Source of the DNA: Osmia lignaria lignaria
Taxonomy: Eukaryota; Arthropoda; Insecta; Hymenoptera; Megachilidae
Direction: 5' to 3'
Assembly (NCBI RefSeq): GCF_051020975.1
Contig: NC_135044.1
Span: 7,938,501-8,002,500, forward strand
Length of the DNA: 64,000 nt
This document shows, piece after piece, positions 47,901 to 58,974 of this stretch (positions are counted from its first letter, which is position 1; every line of letters starts with the position of its first letter). The notes beneath the pieces are model-generated. The model had not been told where the DNA came from, searched no databases, and saw only the letters and a list, made by a program, of their open reading frames with translations. The position numbers and the translations under genes are program-made.

Positions 47901-50100
47901 GCTAGCTTGGGAAGTTGCGAGTTCTAAATACGTTCTAGAAGGATATTCAATTTCCGACAATTCAGCTGTTTCTATGCTCCAAGTCTTTGAATTTCGTAAA
48001 GTACTGGTTACCTACTATGTGAAAAGTATCGTTTTCTATACTGTAAAATCGCCAAAATTAAAATATTGGCTAGAGAATTCCGAGATTGCGGATGCTCTTA
48101 GTGTAACTCTTAAAAAAAATTTTGTCGATCTTGATCCTGTCTTTAATATGAGCATTCACGAGGATTTCGACTTTCGGGCTAGTGGAATTACAAGAAGCAG
48201 TTTTTGCAATGTTTACTTAGATTGGATACAATATTGCGTTAACAAACACGATAAGGTATCGTATCAAACACTTATTACATACATTAATTACGCTAATCAT
48301 ATACATATATATATACAGAATAATTTGTTCTTAATTATTTTAGGCATTGGATAAGTCAAGGAATTCACGGCTAGTATCCTTATGTCTTGCATTGAGTCTT
48401 CTGGGAAGACGCGTTTTAGGAGCAGTGTCTAATAATACTGTTTCTAATGTTGAATTTTTTCTCTATGGATTACATGCTCTTTTTAAAGGTACAATTTCAT
48501 TGAAATAATGAACCCTATGGGTACATTTGACGACTCACACTCGTCATGCATATCCCAAAGGGTTAAATGAATGTATTCAGAACGATATATGAGAAATTGA
48601 TTTGTTTTATCTAGGAGATTTTCGTATAACATCGGTTCGGGATGAATGGGTGTTATTGGACGTTGATCTACTACGAAGCGTCGTAGCGAAAGGAGTAAGG
48701 ATGGCGTTAAAGTTACATCAAGATCATTTTATGAGTCCGGAACTGTACGTTGAACTCTCTGCTCTTTACGAAGCTATAGATAGTCACGACAAAAATCTTG
48801 TGATCAGTCACGAAGCAGATCCACTTTGGAGAAATGCAGTTTTAAACGGTGCCCCAAGCCTTCTGGCTCTTAGGCATGCACTCGACGATGGCATCGATGA
48901 ATATAAAGTGATAATGCTTAATAAACGTTTTTTAAGTTTTCGAGTAATTAAAATGAATCGCGAGTGTGTACGTGGTTTATGGGCTGGACAACAGCAAGAA
49001 TTAGTATATTTGAGAAATAGAAACCCAGAGCGTGGCTCGATACAAAACGCGAAACAAGCTCTTAGAAATATAATAAATAGTTCTTGCGATCAACCGATCG
49101 GATACCCGATTTACGTTTCACCATTGACAACGAGTTATGCAGAAACTAATGAACAACTATGTTCGATAGTCGGAGGATCTTTGAGCCTTGGGATAATCAA
49201 GAATAATATTTTAAAACTATGGCAAAGGTACGTCTCGTTAGCGTAATACCCACGACGAAATTATTGAAAGTATTATTTACAGAGTCAGAAGAAGATGCGG
49301 TCAGGGCTGTTCCTCCGGAGGAACAGGATCTCAAGATGATGGAGGTTTTGGAAATGATGGGGTATACGCGATGACTACGTACAATATTCATTTAGGTACA
49401 CACTATCGTTACAGCGTATCGATCGTAATTTATTTACAGTGTATAAAATAAGATCTTTGATACAGGCTACAGTCAATCAGGTCATCATACATCAGGCTCA
49501 CAGTCTATAGATTCTGGATGTCAAATCGGTGGATCAACTGGGCGTGGTTCTTTAGGAAGAACAAATACAGGATCTCTAGGTGGTAATAGAGGATCGTTAG
49601 CATCAGTTGGAAAACCTACAAGTTCAACGCTTGCTAGCTTAGCTGGTCTTCTTAGTAACAGCGATATTAAAAACGAAACTAAGAGCGAGACAAGTTTCAC
49701 CAGTAAGTTAGAGAAAGATGAAGTCTTACAGAGAGTTCGGGTAAGTAGAGAAATAAAATTGATGATTTGTTTGTAACGTTAAAAAAATTATTTCACTTTA
49801 TATTTGTTATGATATTAGATTATAGATCCTAATCAAGTGTACGATGCTATTAACTTGGGTCGTCGAATAGACGTAATCTGGCCAGACGAAAGAATGAGAC
49901 AACAGGGTGGTAGATCTGGATGGCAACATTGGGTACCTGAAAGAGGTATGGAAGGATGCGTTGTTCATTGTTGGTCCCCTAATCATCGCGATCCTAATAG
50001 ACGGTCTCATGTAGATAAAGTTATCTTACTTGTCAAAATTGACGATAAATATGTTCCGATAGCAGAGCAAGGTGTACGAAATTTGGGGGCAGAAGTGTGA
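41905..50100 (+). CDS. pcx: Pecanex, multipass membrane protein
   Basis: Large ER-membrane protein required for Notch signalling in flies. ATG at 41905 starts MGSQTLEILRQGVWASLTGGWFYDP, the conserved pecanex N-terminus. Around thirteen exons follow, including one of about 3.3 kb (about 44417-47721). Order: N-terminal membrane segments (FHLYIWLFLLCLPFTIYL, then TLYVWLAYCSSIGAIFG), long disordered cytosolic part with HPQSLE repeats, then about ten hydrophobic helices (about 45700-47400), the pecanex core (QGDCFLLASDYLNCLVHVVQLGNGL), and the C-terminal signature INLGRRIDVIWPDE followed by CVVHCWSPNHRDPNRRSHVDK, ending LGAEV. Roughly 2,100 residues. The cysteine-rich NNNCCCCE junction spans the exon break near 47830. 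Confidence 0.95.
43598..43625 (+). repeat. Poly-A tract directly before a pecanex splice acceptor
   Basis: A run of about 15 A occupies the place of the usual pyrimidine tract. Two in-frame acceptors follow, CTCAAAG near 43652 and GCCTCAG near 43664. Confidence 0.6.
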
Positions 50101-52584
50101 TGAAGTATTTTTGAATCCTTTATAGTAATACACATGACGATTTTCATACAGTCTTTTTTTTTTTTCAATCACGCACTACGAAATAGAATTAATGCGTTAA
50201 AAAATTAAAACTTCATTCCAGTTGTAAAATGATAAAGTTCTATCGTAAATGATTATTCTTAAAATTGTACATAATGAGAATCGACGAATTTTAAGGCTAG
50301 TTTCCTAATTCTAACATACACACGTGTATATATACAGCCATAAAATACTCTTCATTATACAATTTTTCTAAGATTTTCATTTGTTAGATTTTTTTTCTAA
50401 TTTTTCATTTTTCTTCCCCTTATCTTTCATTCGGTACAACAATGTCCAATAGATGCAATTTCTTTAAAAAATTCTAAAAAGTGTGAATTTTAAAACTTTA
50501 CAGAAAAAGATTAGTTAATATCTTATTTCTAATAATCCGAGAATTATTCGTACATATTTACTGTGAAGACTAATCGCAAAGTAAATTGTATCATGTTGTA
50601 TCATACTATGTATCATATAACTATTAGATGATTTAGTAATAACAAAACCTAGATGTTACTTGTTGTTAATCAGCTAAATTATTATTTTCATCGATATAAA
50701 GTACCGTGATTGGGTATATTCAAATTTTAATAATTTATAATCATATCACAAATACTATTTAAATACATTACTCTCATTTTCGGTGTAAGAATGTTTCCAG
50801 AAATAATTAAGGTACACGAATAGAACAAAAAATGTATTAGCGTTATTGTTATTGAATATGCCAAATAACAACAAGTAACATTAGTTAAAAATTTGTATAT
50901 AATATCATTCGTGTTTTTCTACATTTTGTTACATTTTTTTTAAACTACTTGATATAGATAAGTTGTAAATATGCGCAACATTTCTGCAACATTAAAGCGT
51001 CCAAATGTATTTACTGAACATGTAATTTTGTGGGGCCATGAAATCGCCTCTACAGAACATATCGGTGCACTAATAGCAATGTTATATATATATATATATT
51101 CTCAAATTTTGTTTGTATGCGTTTATTGTATGAAAATAAGGATAATTGTGCTCGTGTATTTGCATTTGGTATGTGTTTCGTTATAATAGTCACTAAAAGA
51201 AATTAATATTATATTAATAATTACTCGATGTAGATACACCACATTTATCCGAGAAAGAAAAATAAATTTATTCTCATTTTTTCTTTTGAAAAGACTTATT
51301 GAACATCTTTTCCTAATTTTGTACATATTTACGTAAATTATTTTTCAATTTACTTATTTAATTGCGTATGTTAATAAAATTTGAAACATGTGTAAGAAAA
51401 ACAGGGTTGCTTGCAAAAACATATAAAATACTTTTTTTTTGGTAGAATTTCTTCGAAAAAGGAGTATACACATTTGACATAAAAATAAAAGGTTTTGCAA
51501 GTAATCAAGGAATCACAGCATTGCCTTATCATGGTGTTTCTTGAAAGCACTTGACTGATAAAAAAAGATTATAGCTAGTCTTTTAATTGTTGGTATACAT
51601 TTATGTATTGCTTGCTGCCAACGGATGAAGAAACCTCTTTTACCAGGGAATACATGGATTAAATTACTTTTATTATGTTTTAGGCCTACTATCTATTTTC
51701 AGCAACAATTTCATACATAGATTGTACAGAATTGTTTCGCAAGTTGAAATAAACCTAAAGTAAAAGCTAGATTAAATAACAATTTGTTCATAATTCCTAC
51801 ATCAGTCACAGTTTATCGTTTTTAGGTTTACATTCATTATTTAATAATAAGCCATTGTTAACTTTGTTGCATAATGTGCTTTCAATGAATTTTATTCAGA
51901 TGAAACAAATTAATCTTATTAGCTGTACTCTACTGAGAGATATTTAAGTAGTGATAGCAATTATGCAAAGAAAGTAAGTTCCTTGAAATATACTTCAGTT
52001 TTAACATTAGGATTAGTTTAATAAATACTGCTAGTGTGGCGACTTCGTAAAATAAAAAAAAAGGCCGTTAATACTAATTATTATAACATTGTACTATGTA
52101 ACATACAATCAGTTTAAAAAATCATTTTATAATCATGTTATAATATTACTAATACATATAATACATTATTAAGAGTTTGTAAAATAATTAACAAATTATT
52201 ATTAAAAAAAAAAAAAAATGATGAATAATAAACATGTTATCTTTTTTGAAATTACAATCGTATGTTTTATCCCGGTATTAATTCAAAACCTTAATTATGT
52301 TTAAATTATAATAGTAAATATACTTCTTGTAAACTAGATTTATTCACAATTTTAATAAAATTTGTTATAGTTTAACATAATTATTCTTTCTTTTTCATGC
52401 AACTTCACAAGTTGCATTTTAAACATGTAATAAAATATTTCTTTTAATCGTTTAAATACCACGCAGCACAATCGCGCTGCTCTTGTTTTACTATTGCTCT
52501 TTGAAAAATTAAGAGAAGTAGAATTATATAGCACAATAGAATAAAAATATATTTAATTATTACTTTGAATAATATGTAAAATAC
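50101..52584. other. Gene-free interval between pecanex and thioredoxin, mostly 3' UTR-like
   Basis: AT-rich, with poly-T near 50156-50166 and poly-A near 52204-52218. Short chance frames only. The left part is probably the pcx 3' UTR and the right edge the thioredoxin 3' UTR. No RNA gene was recognised. Confidence 0.5.
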
Positions 52585-53019
52585 TCATGTTTCATTTGGT
52601 CTCTTATCATTTTCAGAATTTGGAGAAGTATTGGTAAGTTTGTGTATTAAATTTTCTATGATATCTATATCAATTAAACCTACAAACTTATCAACAACCA
52701 ATCCACTTGAAATTACTGTAATAGCTGGGACAGCTTTTACTTCAAAAATATGTACTAATTCTGGATTTGATTCTAGATTCACAATGGCAAGATCTAATTT
52801 ATCCATTGGTCCTATAAGCTCGATTAGTTTGGGTGTTAGGATCTTACAAGGATCACACCACTCTGCATGAAAATTTACAATAACTGGTACTGAACTATTC
52901 ATTACTTTACTAACAAATTCGCTATTACTATTTATTTCAAATTGTTTATTCATCTGATAAGATGAAGAAATATGTCTCACTAGAGCTGATGAAAGTTTAG
53001 TAGTACTACTGCGCAACAT
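52585..53019 (-). CDS. TXN2: Mitochondrial thioredoxin (Trx2 type) with a CDPC active site
   Basis: Single-exon 144-residue protein: a Ser/Arg-rich, acid-poor N-terminus (MLRSSTTKLSSALVRHISSSY) typical of matrix import, then a thioredoxin fold. Seen: PVIVNFHAEWCDPCKIL (active site), the cis-Pro region KAVPAITVIS, and Gly-Leu near VDKFVGLI. It would reduce disulfides in the mitochondrial matrix using thioredoxin reductase. The redox motif is WCDPCK instead of the common WCGPCK (codon GAT). A polar C-terminal extension (TSPNSENDKRPNE) is present. The neighbour on the same strand is the TMEM218-like gene. Confidence 0.9.
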   Translation of the reverse strand: MLRSSTTKLSSALVRHISSSYQMNKQFEINSNSEFVSKVMNSSVPVIVNFHAEWCDPCKILTPKLIELIGPMDKLDLAIVNLESNPELVHIFEVKAVPAITVISSGLVVDKFVGLIDIDIIENLIHKLTNTSPNSENDKRPNET

Positions 53020-53212
53020 TTTTATAATGTTTTAAATATTGTCTGTATTATGAAGACAAAATATTGACTAAAAGAATTAAATAGTGTTTTTCAGTTGCAG
53101 CATTTATTAATAACTTCTGCAAAACAAAGCAAGTAAAAGAAATTAGAATGTTTATTATTTAATTTACCTTTGCCTTTTAGTTATAACAATGAAGAATACT
53201 TACTATTAATAT

Positions 53213-53652
53213 TTAAGATACCCAACTAGATATTCGAACTGGTCTGACTGATTCTGTCAATGAAAATTTAATATATCCTAAGAAACCAATGAGAGATGAT
53301 ATAGTCAACAATACAAGTAATACAATACGCCAAATGAACAAATGATCATATATCTGTAAAAAAGATTAAAATAGACATCAGGTAGCTATTACATAAATAA
53401 TAATATAAATATATATATCAAATTTTTGTAATGTAACAATTATTCTCATACCTTATTTTCTGTAGAATTAGCTTTTTCAGAGGTCTTTGGCAAAGCAATT
53501 AAAACTATTGTACATATGCCAACAACCAATATTGCAATAGTTCCAATTTTCTTTTCAACTCTTAATGATACGATAAATATTAACAAAGCTATAGCCCACA
53601 GGATCAAAATAACAAATAGTCCTATGCCAACTCCAAATACCAGATTATTCAT
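53213..53652 (-). CDS. TMEM218: TMEM218-like small membrane protein
   Basis: Two exons (53652-53452, 53353-53213) encode 113 residues with three hydrophobic helices: GIGLFVILILWAIALLIFIV, IGTIAILVVGICTIVLIA and IVLLVLLTISSLIGFLGYI. The size and the block LPKTSEKANSTENKIYDHLFIWRIVLL resemble vertebrate TMEM218 (FPR..., then KIVDDFFIGRYVLL-like), a ciliary transition-zone protein of the MKS/tectonic module. The assignment rests on this one block plus topology. The ATG at 53652 is followed at once by NNLVFGVGIG, matching the family's short N-terminus. Confidence 0.75.
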
Positions 53653-54404
53653 ATCACTGAAACAAGATATTCAAACTTTTATACACAATATAAAGTATGA
53701 TATATTTTGCATAAGTAAAGGAAACAGAACGTTATTAATATTAAATTTGTGTTATATTTTGTAAGTCTGCAATTATTTTAAGTTCATCCAAATATCTATG
53801 TAAATATATAAATTAGATGTGTAGTACAAAAATATCTTTTATAACAAATACAATACATACTTGCAAAGTTTTTATACAATATAATTAGTTATAGATAATA
53901 CATTTATATAAAGAAATTATAATCTATTTGTTGCATGCTGTCCATAATAATCATGACTATTTACACCACTACAACAGAACATTATAGTATATGCAATATA
54001 ATACAAACTATGTATACCTTTTCCCTGGGAAATGACACGTTATATATATAGCATTACATGACGTGCTATGACGTCACCAGGCATTGGACCCCCTGCGCCA
54101 TCTATTGAAAAACGACGGAAACTACTCGACATCTTATCGACCAAGCTTTCGGAAGTACGTGAACTTCGTGAAGAAGGTGAATCTGTCGTAAACTTCAAGT
54201 GAAAAATGTTGCTCCAAAGTGACAGAATACCAATTAATTAATTAGTTAGTTTATTAAATGTTGTGATAACGTTTGATTTTAGGCGTGATTTATAGTTATT
54301 AATTGTGGCGCCATTTGATGTCGATACGATATATTACTGGTCATCAAAATTTCAATTCTGCACTTTGCCATTGTACGCATGCGCATTATACATAAAGTTT
54401 GATT
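53653..54404. promoter_or_regulatory. Upstream region of the TMEM218-like gene
   Basis: Contains TGACGTGC and the perfect CRE palindrome TGACGTCA (near 54070), just right of a TATATATA run (near 54041-54049), then the bipartite CTCF-like copy 7. This looks like a compact promoter for the minus-strand gene, and it also forms a boundary with the 3' end of the ankyrin gene. Confidence 0.45.
54095..54125 (+). promoter_or_regulatory. Bipartite CTCF-like element, copy 7 (isolated)
   Basis: GCGCCATCTAT, ten bases (tgaaaaacga), CGGAAACTAC: the same two halves at the same distance as in the palindrome 47 kb away, but without any palindrome around it. The spacer differs, so the halves rather than the spacer appear to be under constraint. 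Confidence 0.5.
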
Positions 54405-55734
54405 TTATGCACTTGTAAGGTCCGTTACGCTAACGGTCCGATGTATTTTTAATTCCATTGAAAAATAATTTTCAATTAACCGTGCAATTTTAAAGTTTTT
54501 ATACATTATAGCTACTTCCAGTGGTGTTTTTCCAGCTCTGTTCTTTCGACGTAAATCAGCTCCTTTTTCAATAAGATAGCTACATGGTGTAATAGAATCC
54601 ATTAGAATTCAACTTGAAAACGTTGTGAAGATTTTTGAACGTGTATCTACTGACGTAGCTAGTTGCAAATTTCCTGTCATAGCCACTATATGCATTGGGG
54701 TACGTAAACCAGTAAACTCCGTTGCATTTACATCTGCTCCATTTTGAAAGAGAAGATCCAATATAATTATATCTGATGTGTTTTTCATAGATAAAAGAGC
54801 CTCAAGGAGTAGTCCTAATGAACCTTGACAAGGCGTCGAATGAACTGTTGCTCTACAAAAGATGGTTCATGTTTATTTACTTTTAAAAATTGCAACATAA
54901 ATGATATTTTTACCCATATGACAACAATAATTTAATCATGGGAAAAAAGGGTCTCCGAATGACGCTAGTGTAAAGTGGACTTTCGTGAAAGACATCATAA
55001 ACATTTACGCTAGCATTGTTTGTTAATAATATAGTGGCACTTTTCACGTCTTTTTGTAGAACGGCGTAATGTAAGGGGTGTCTGCCGAGGTTATCCGTGC
55101 AATTAACAACGGCGCCATTTTCAAGCAATATTTGAATCGCATCCGGATGTGCTAGAAAAGCAGCGTGATGAAGAGGTGTCATTCCTGGATGGAATGTAAG
55201 AAAATGTGACGATTATCTGGATGGCTCGGTTGGTAAAGCAGTTATCTGCCAAGCGAAAAGTATTTAAATTTAAATTTAAAAAAAGATTTAAATTCGCTAC
55301 GGTGTTGAATTATAATTTTAATTGAAGGTAATTAACCTTCCAGTGTCCTTGCCTCGATGTCGATGGAAGGCTGATTGCAGAGCAATTCAATGAGTTTTAT
55401 ATCATTATGTTCAGTAGCAATGTGCAGAGGCGTCAAGAAGTCGGGTCTTCTACAATTAACGTCAGCACCCTATACAAAGTGTACGAAACTAATGGTATAA
55501 GTATTATTTTTAACATCAACGTAATTGGTCCTTTTTAAATCTATTTATTGCAGATGGAAATTAATTAAAAACAAGAAACAAACATTTTCGTGCCTGAGAG
55601 AGCGCTTCCCTTGCTATAGATACATGCCGAACGGTAGAAGCTTGTAATAATTTCCAATTAATATTATCATCTAACGATTGTGGCCAATCTACAGGATCGA
55701 CAATGACAACGTGACGAGTCGATTTTCTGGCCAT
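54405..55734 (-). CDS. Ankyrin-repeat protein of unknown function, 305 residues
   Basis: Five exons (55734-55594, 55469-55337, 55184-54914, 54852-54655, 54579-54405) join in frame to 918 nt. About six to seven ankyrin repeats are visible: TPLHIATEHNDIKLIELL, MTPLHHAAFLAHPDAIQILLENGA, HPLHYAVLQKDVKSATILL, SPLYTSVIRRPFFPMIKLLLSYGA, TPMHIVAMTGNLQLATYLIEKGA and TPLEVAIMYKNFKIARLIENY. The first intron has a GC donor (CAG/GCACGA), and the last, 75 nt, uses GTCAGT and an ATGTAG acceptor with TTCTAAT branch-like sequence; without it a TGA interrupts the frame. I do not recognise an ortholog; partner binding is the only safe inference. A tRNA-like fragment lies antisense in the second intron. Confidence 0.8.
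55217..55260 (+). repeat. tRNA-like A-box fragment, possible SINE head
   Basis: TGGCTCGGTTGGTAAAGCA resembles the D-arm and A box of a tRNA (one deviation from TRGYNNARNNG), followed by an anticodon-loop-like CTGCCAA. No T-arm/B box follows; the sequence runs into tandem TTTAAA-type repeats. A tRNA-derived SINE remnant is the likeliest reading. It lies in an intron, antisense to the ankyrin gene. Confidence 0.4.
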
Positions 55735-57049
55735 TTTAAAAATAAGGATAGGTATTTGAAAATATTTTAATTATTAAAAGAAATAATTTACTGAAAAAAA
55801 GATTGGTTATTATAAAATAGAACGTCTTTTGTTTTTGTTTATAGGTAATCAAGTACGTATCTTTAACTTGTATATTACATATATTTGTTTTAACAAAAAG
55901 CAGAAGTATATATAAATAATGCTCCAGGAGTAAATGCTTATAAGTAGAATACGGTTATTTATTATTTATCGTTTAGCTTTGTTACAATATTATATATAAT
56001 ATATATATATAAGAAGCACCATGGGTTTGAAAAAATACTTACAGCGCCGAGTGACATGACTTTTTTGTTTCGAAATTGCACACGTGTATATCATTGAACA
56101 TTTACATGATATTATAGAACGATAATATGCATATAGATTCGTTCTAAAGTAACACGATTGACACACACCTCTTTATTTTTTTCCTTCTCATGCGCTTATA
56201 ATAGTTCAGGTAGTTGATCTGTAATCAATGACGAATAGTTGCCATTGAGAAGCTTTATCATTAATAGAAACACAGAAATAAATATTCATTGAATTACTTT
56301 TTCATGTTCGTGCATGTTCATTCAATTTTATTATTGTTCCTCGCGTTTCTTTTCGCAAAAATATCTCGACATATTTTGTCAAATTTTTTAACATTAAGAA
56401 GGAAGATAGGATACATTTTCGTAAAATCGATAACAAGAAATTTTAATAAATCTAGATGATTTTGTTGATGTCACGCGTATTGTTTTAAATTTAAACACCA
56501 TCGATATATGAATCTCTTTATTTTCCATTGGTAAAATCGAACGTGCATAGAAAATAGCTTAGACAATTTTATTTTGCGTGCAGATCAGGAGAGAATCTAT
56601 AAGCATAAGAGAACAAAAAACATTGACAATATTTCGAAATTGGCTAGCTCGTATGTAACAACCTAATAACTTTTGAGAAGAGTGCAGCAGTATTTTCAAG
56701 GCAGTCACATTGAAATAACCGAATCTTTTTCTTTTTGTTTCAGAATTAGTTGTGTCGCATGGCAAAAACGTTCAATCTTTGAAGATGCGTTCCAAAGAAA
56801 TATGCAACAAGTGTCTTCATTGAACAGAAAAATCACTTTATCAATGAAACTCAAACCGGATTGATTGATTGATGTTCGTTTAATTGTACATAGTAATCAA
56901 TACTTCTCATCATCTATAACGCTAATTACAATATTAATAAGTAATAAATACTGAATCATTCCGTCGCAACGATACTTAATCTAAGTAAATACTAATTACA
57001 TACTAAACGATCGTCAAAAATATAGAGCATCAAGTGACAAAAAAGATTT
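55735..57049. other. Intergenic region upstream of the ankyrin gene
   Basis: AT-rich, with a TA run near 55991-56010. Short frames at 56559-56864 on both strands lack family features. The ankyrin-gene promoter should be in the first few hundred bases. Confidence 0.45.
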
Positions 57050-57255
57050 CTATCGCCGATCGTTCACGGATCGATCGGTCAGTCGTTCTCTGATTTTTCT
57101 CTCTCTTTTTCTCTCTTTCTATCATTTTCTATTTTTCTTGTTGCTGTTTCTACCGTGAAAAATAATCATATGTACGCGTTTCAAGCATACAGATAGACGA
57201 ACGAAGAAAAAAAAAAAAAGGAAAAATTATTCAGTCTCCTCGGAACGTTTGCTCT
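57050..57255 (+). promoter_or_regulatory. Possible transcription start and pyrimidine-rich leader
   Basis: The GATCGATC palindrome and Inr-like TCAGTCG (near 57079) are followed by a long CT-rich run (about 57090-57140) and a poly-A run (near 57206). This precedes the candidate small ORF. Confidence 0.3.
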
Positions 57256-57452
57256 ATGGAAGGCCGTGTTTGGTTCAATCGAGAAGAACATTACATGTTA
57301 TTAGGTGGTAAGTTTGTAGTTTCACATTTACTTGTTTCTTTTTTTTTCCCACTTTATCTTTCCTTTTGTTTTCAGTGACAATGGTAAGACGATGGATTAT
57401 TATCGTTAAAAAGATACTTCACACTTTACACTCGCAGCAAGAGAAGAATTAA
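57256..57452 (+). CDS. Candidate two-exon small ORF (42 codons), hypothetical
   Basis: ATG at 57256 opens MEGRVWFNREEHYMLLG, then a strong GTAAGT donor at 57308, a 68-nt intron with a long T/C tract, a CCTTTTGTTTTCAG acceptor, and an in-frame second exon (VTMVRRWIIIVKKI ... QQEKN, TAA at 57450). The splice signals are better than expected by chance, but no homology is recognised. It could instead be the 5' end of a non-coding RNA or the first exon of a gene continuing beyond the window. Confidence 0.25.
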
Positions 57453-58974
57453 AATTTCACGAACTCGATGAATCCTCTTATTAGTTTTTATATGTACTAT
57501 CATTTTCAAACGAGTAATACATTACCAATTACTTTGTACTAATATAGATACCATGTTTCACAGACACGATCATCGTTATTCAAGACACAGCACGTTAATT
57601 AATACCATCGAGTCGGAAAATTTTAATTGGTAGCCGATATGCCGCTGTGAGAAGAAAACCATCGAGGATTATTCTTGCGGCGATCGATGCATAGTATAAG
57701 TCTGTACACGGCTAGAAAATTAATTGACAATTATGTTTAAAGTAAGGATAGGAGGGTATCGATGTGTCAGCACGTCGAATATAAAGTGTGAATCCAATAG
57801 AAGATATGTTGTAGCTCACGATACCGATCATTATCATTGGATTCAAACTGGTATTTTCAGTACTCAATATATACACTATATGTTCTTGTATCTTCGATTT
57901 CGTTTTGCGTACAGTATCTCTCTCTATCCCTCTTGCAAACTAAGTTTTAAAGGGGATGAAATGCATACACACGAGTCGTATGAACTTGACGACAATGCAT
58001 ATGTAACGATATACCTACATATAAGCGAAACGAATGGTAAGTTATATAAAATTACATTTCAGCCTCGTCTTTCATTTATCTATTCTATCGTTCCCTATCG
58101 TCCCGAATGAAATCTTGTCCTCCTTTTTTATTTTAGGTCGACCATTTATTCCCATCGCCAATACTACGGTTGTCTAGTCGGATCGAGTACTATGCGTCTA
58201 CCTTCGAACCTAATCCATGAAAAAGTAACTATTCATTTTTAATATCAGTCAGACAAGCACGAGGATAGTTTAATTCGAGTACGCTAAGATTGTTTTAACG
58301 ATTTCAGTCGTCGCACGATTGATCGGTGCTCATCCTGCCCGTGCTGCAAGCAAGGAGAGCTTGAATTTCTAACTTTATCATTTAACACGCTAACTACGAC
58401 GAGGTTCGAGATGTTACAAATTCAAGTTAATCAAATTATTAAAAATTAGTCATTCAAGTTGATTAAAGAATTAATTAACTGTCCTATGGCAGTCAACGTG
58501 TTAATGAAATAATACAAGAGCATGCTGGAATCAGATGTATCAGATAGATTCAAAATGAAATTAACACAAGTCCTTGCGCAACGCACATTGTTAGCCAAAC
58601 AATTGAAACTTCTACCAAAATGGCTATTGTCTCTTCAGCAGGCTCTTGTAGATCGTGTATAGTCTTTCTGAGCACCGTGTTTCTTAAAGTAAAGTCCTCT
58701 CTTGTTCGTTTTTCGAGCACGTATTATTGTGTTCAGAACGAAGACGAAGTAGCTAAAAGAACGGGGGCGTCAGAGAGAGAGGCGTTCAGTCAGAGAATCT
58801 CGAAATTTCTGTGTTATTTATTAGTTTCTTGTCTTGCGTATACGTGAGTCCGAAAACGTCAGTTCGTTACCCTCTTTTTCTTACTAAATTCTTTATATCT
58901 CTCGCTTTTCTTGATCACGTTCTCGATAATGTAGTTTGTCGTTACGTATTTTTATCGAGCAACAACGGGTCATT
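57453..58974. other. Region left of the neuropeptide-precursor stop codon; no recognised gene
   Basis: Contains a 128-codon plus-strand frame (57724-58110) and a 75-codon frame (58620-58847) with no domain features. The part nearest 58974 should be the neuropeptide-precursor 3' UTR. Confidence 0.4.

Noticed and set aside
54594..54602. In-frame TGA in the ankyrin gene, suggesting a pseudogene
   Set aside because: A 75-nt GT-AG intron (54580-54654) removes it and restores both the reading frame and a complete ankyrin repeat.
55217..55260. Functional tRNA gene
   Set aside because: No T-arm, no closing acceptor stem and no B box follow the A-box-like segment.
57724..58110. 128-codon plus-strand frame
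   Set aside because: No recognisable domain, no good splice or start context, and composition like surrounding non-coding DNA.
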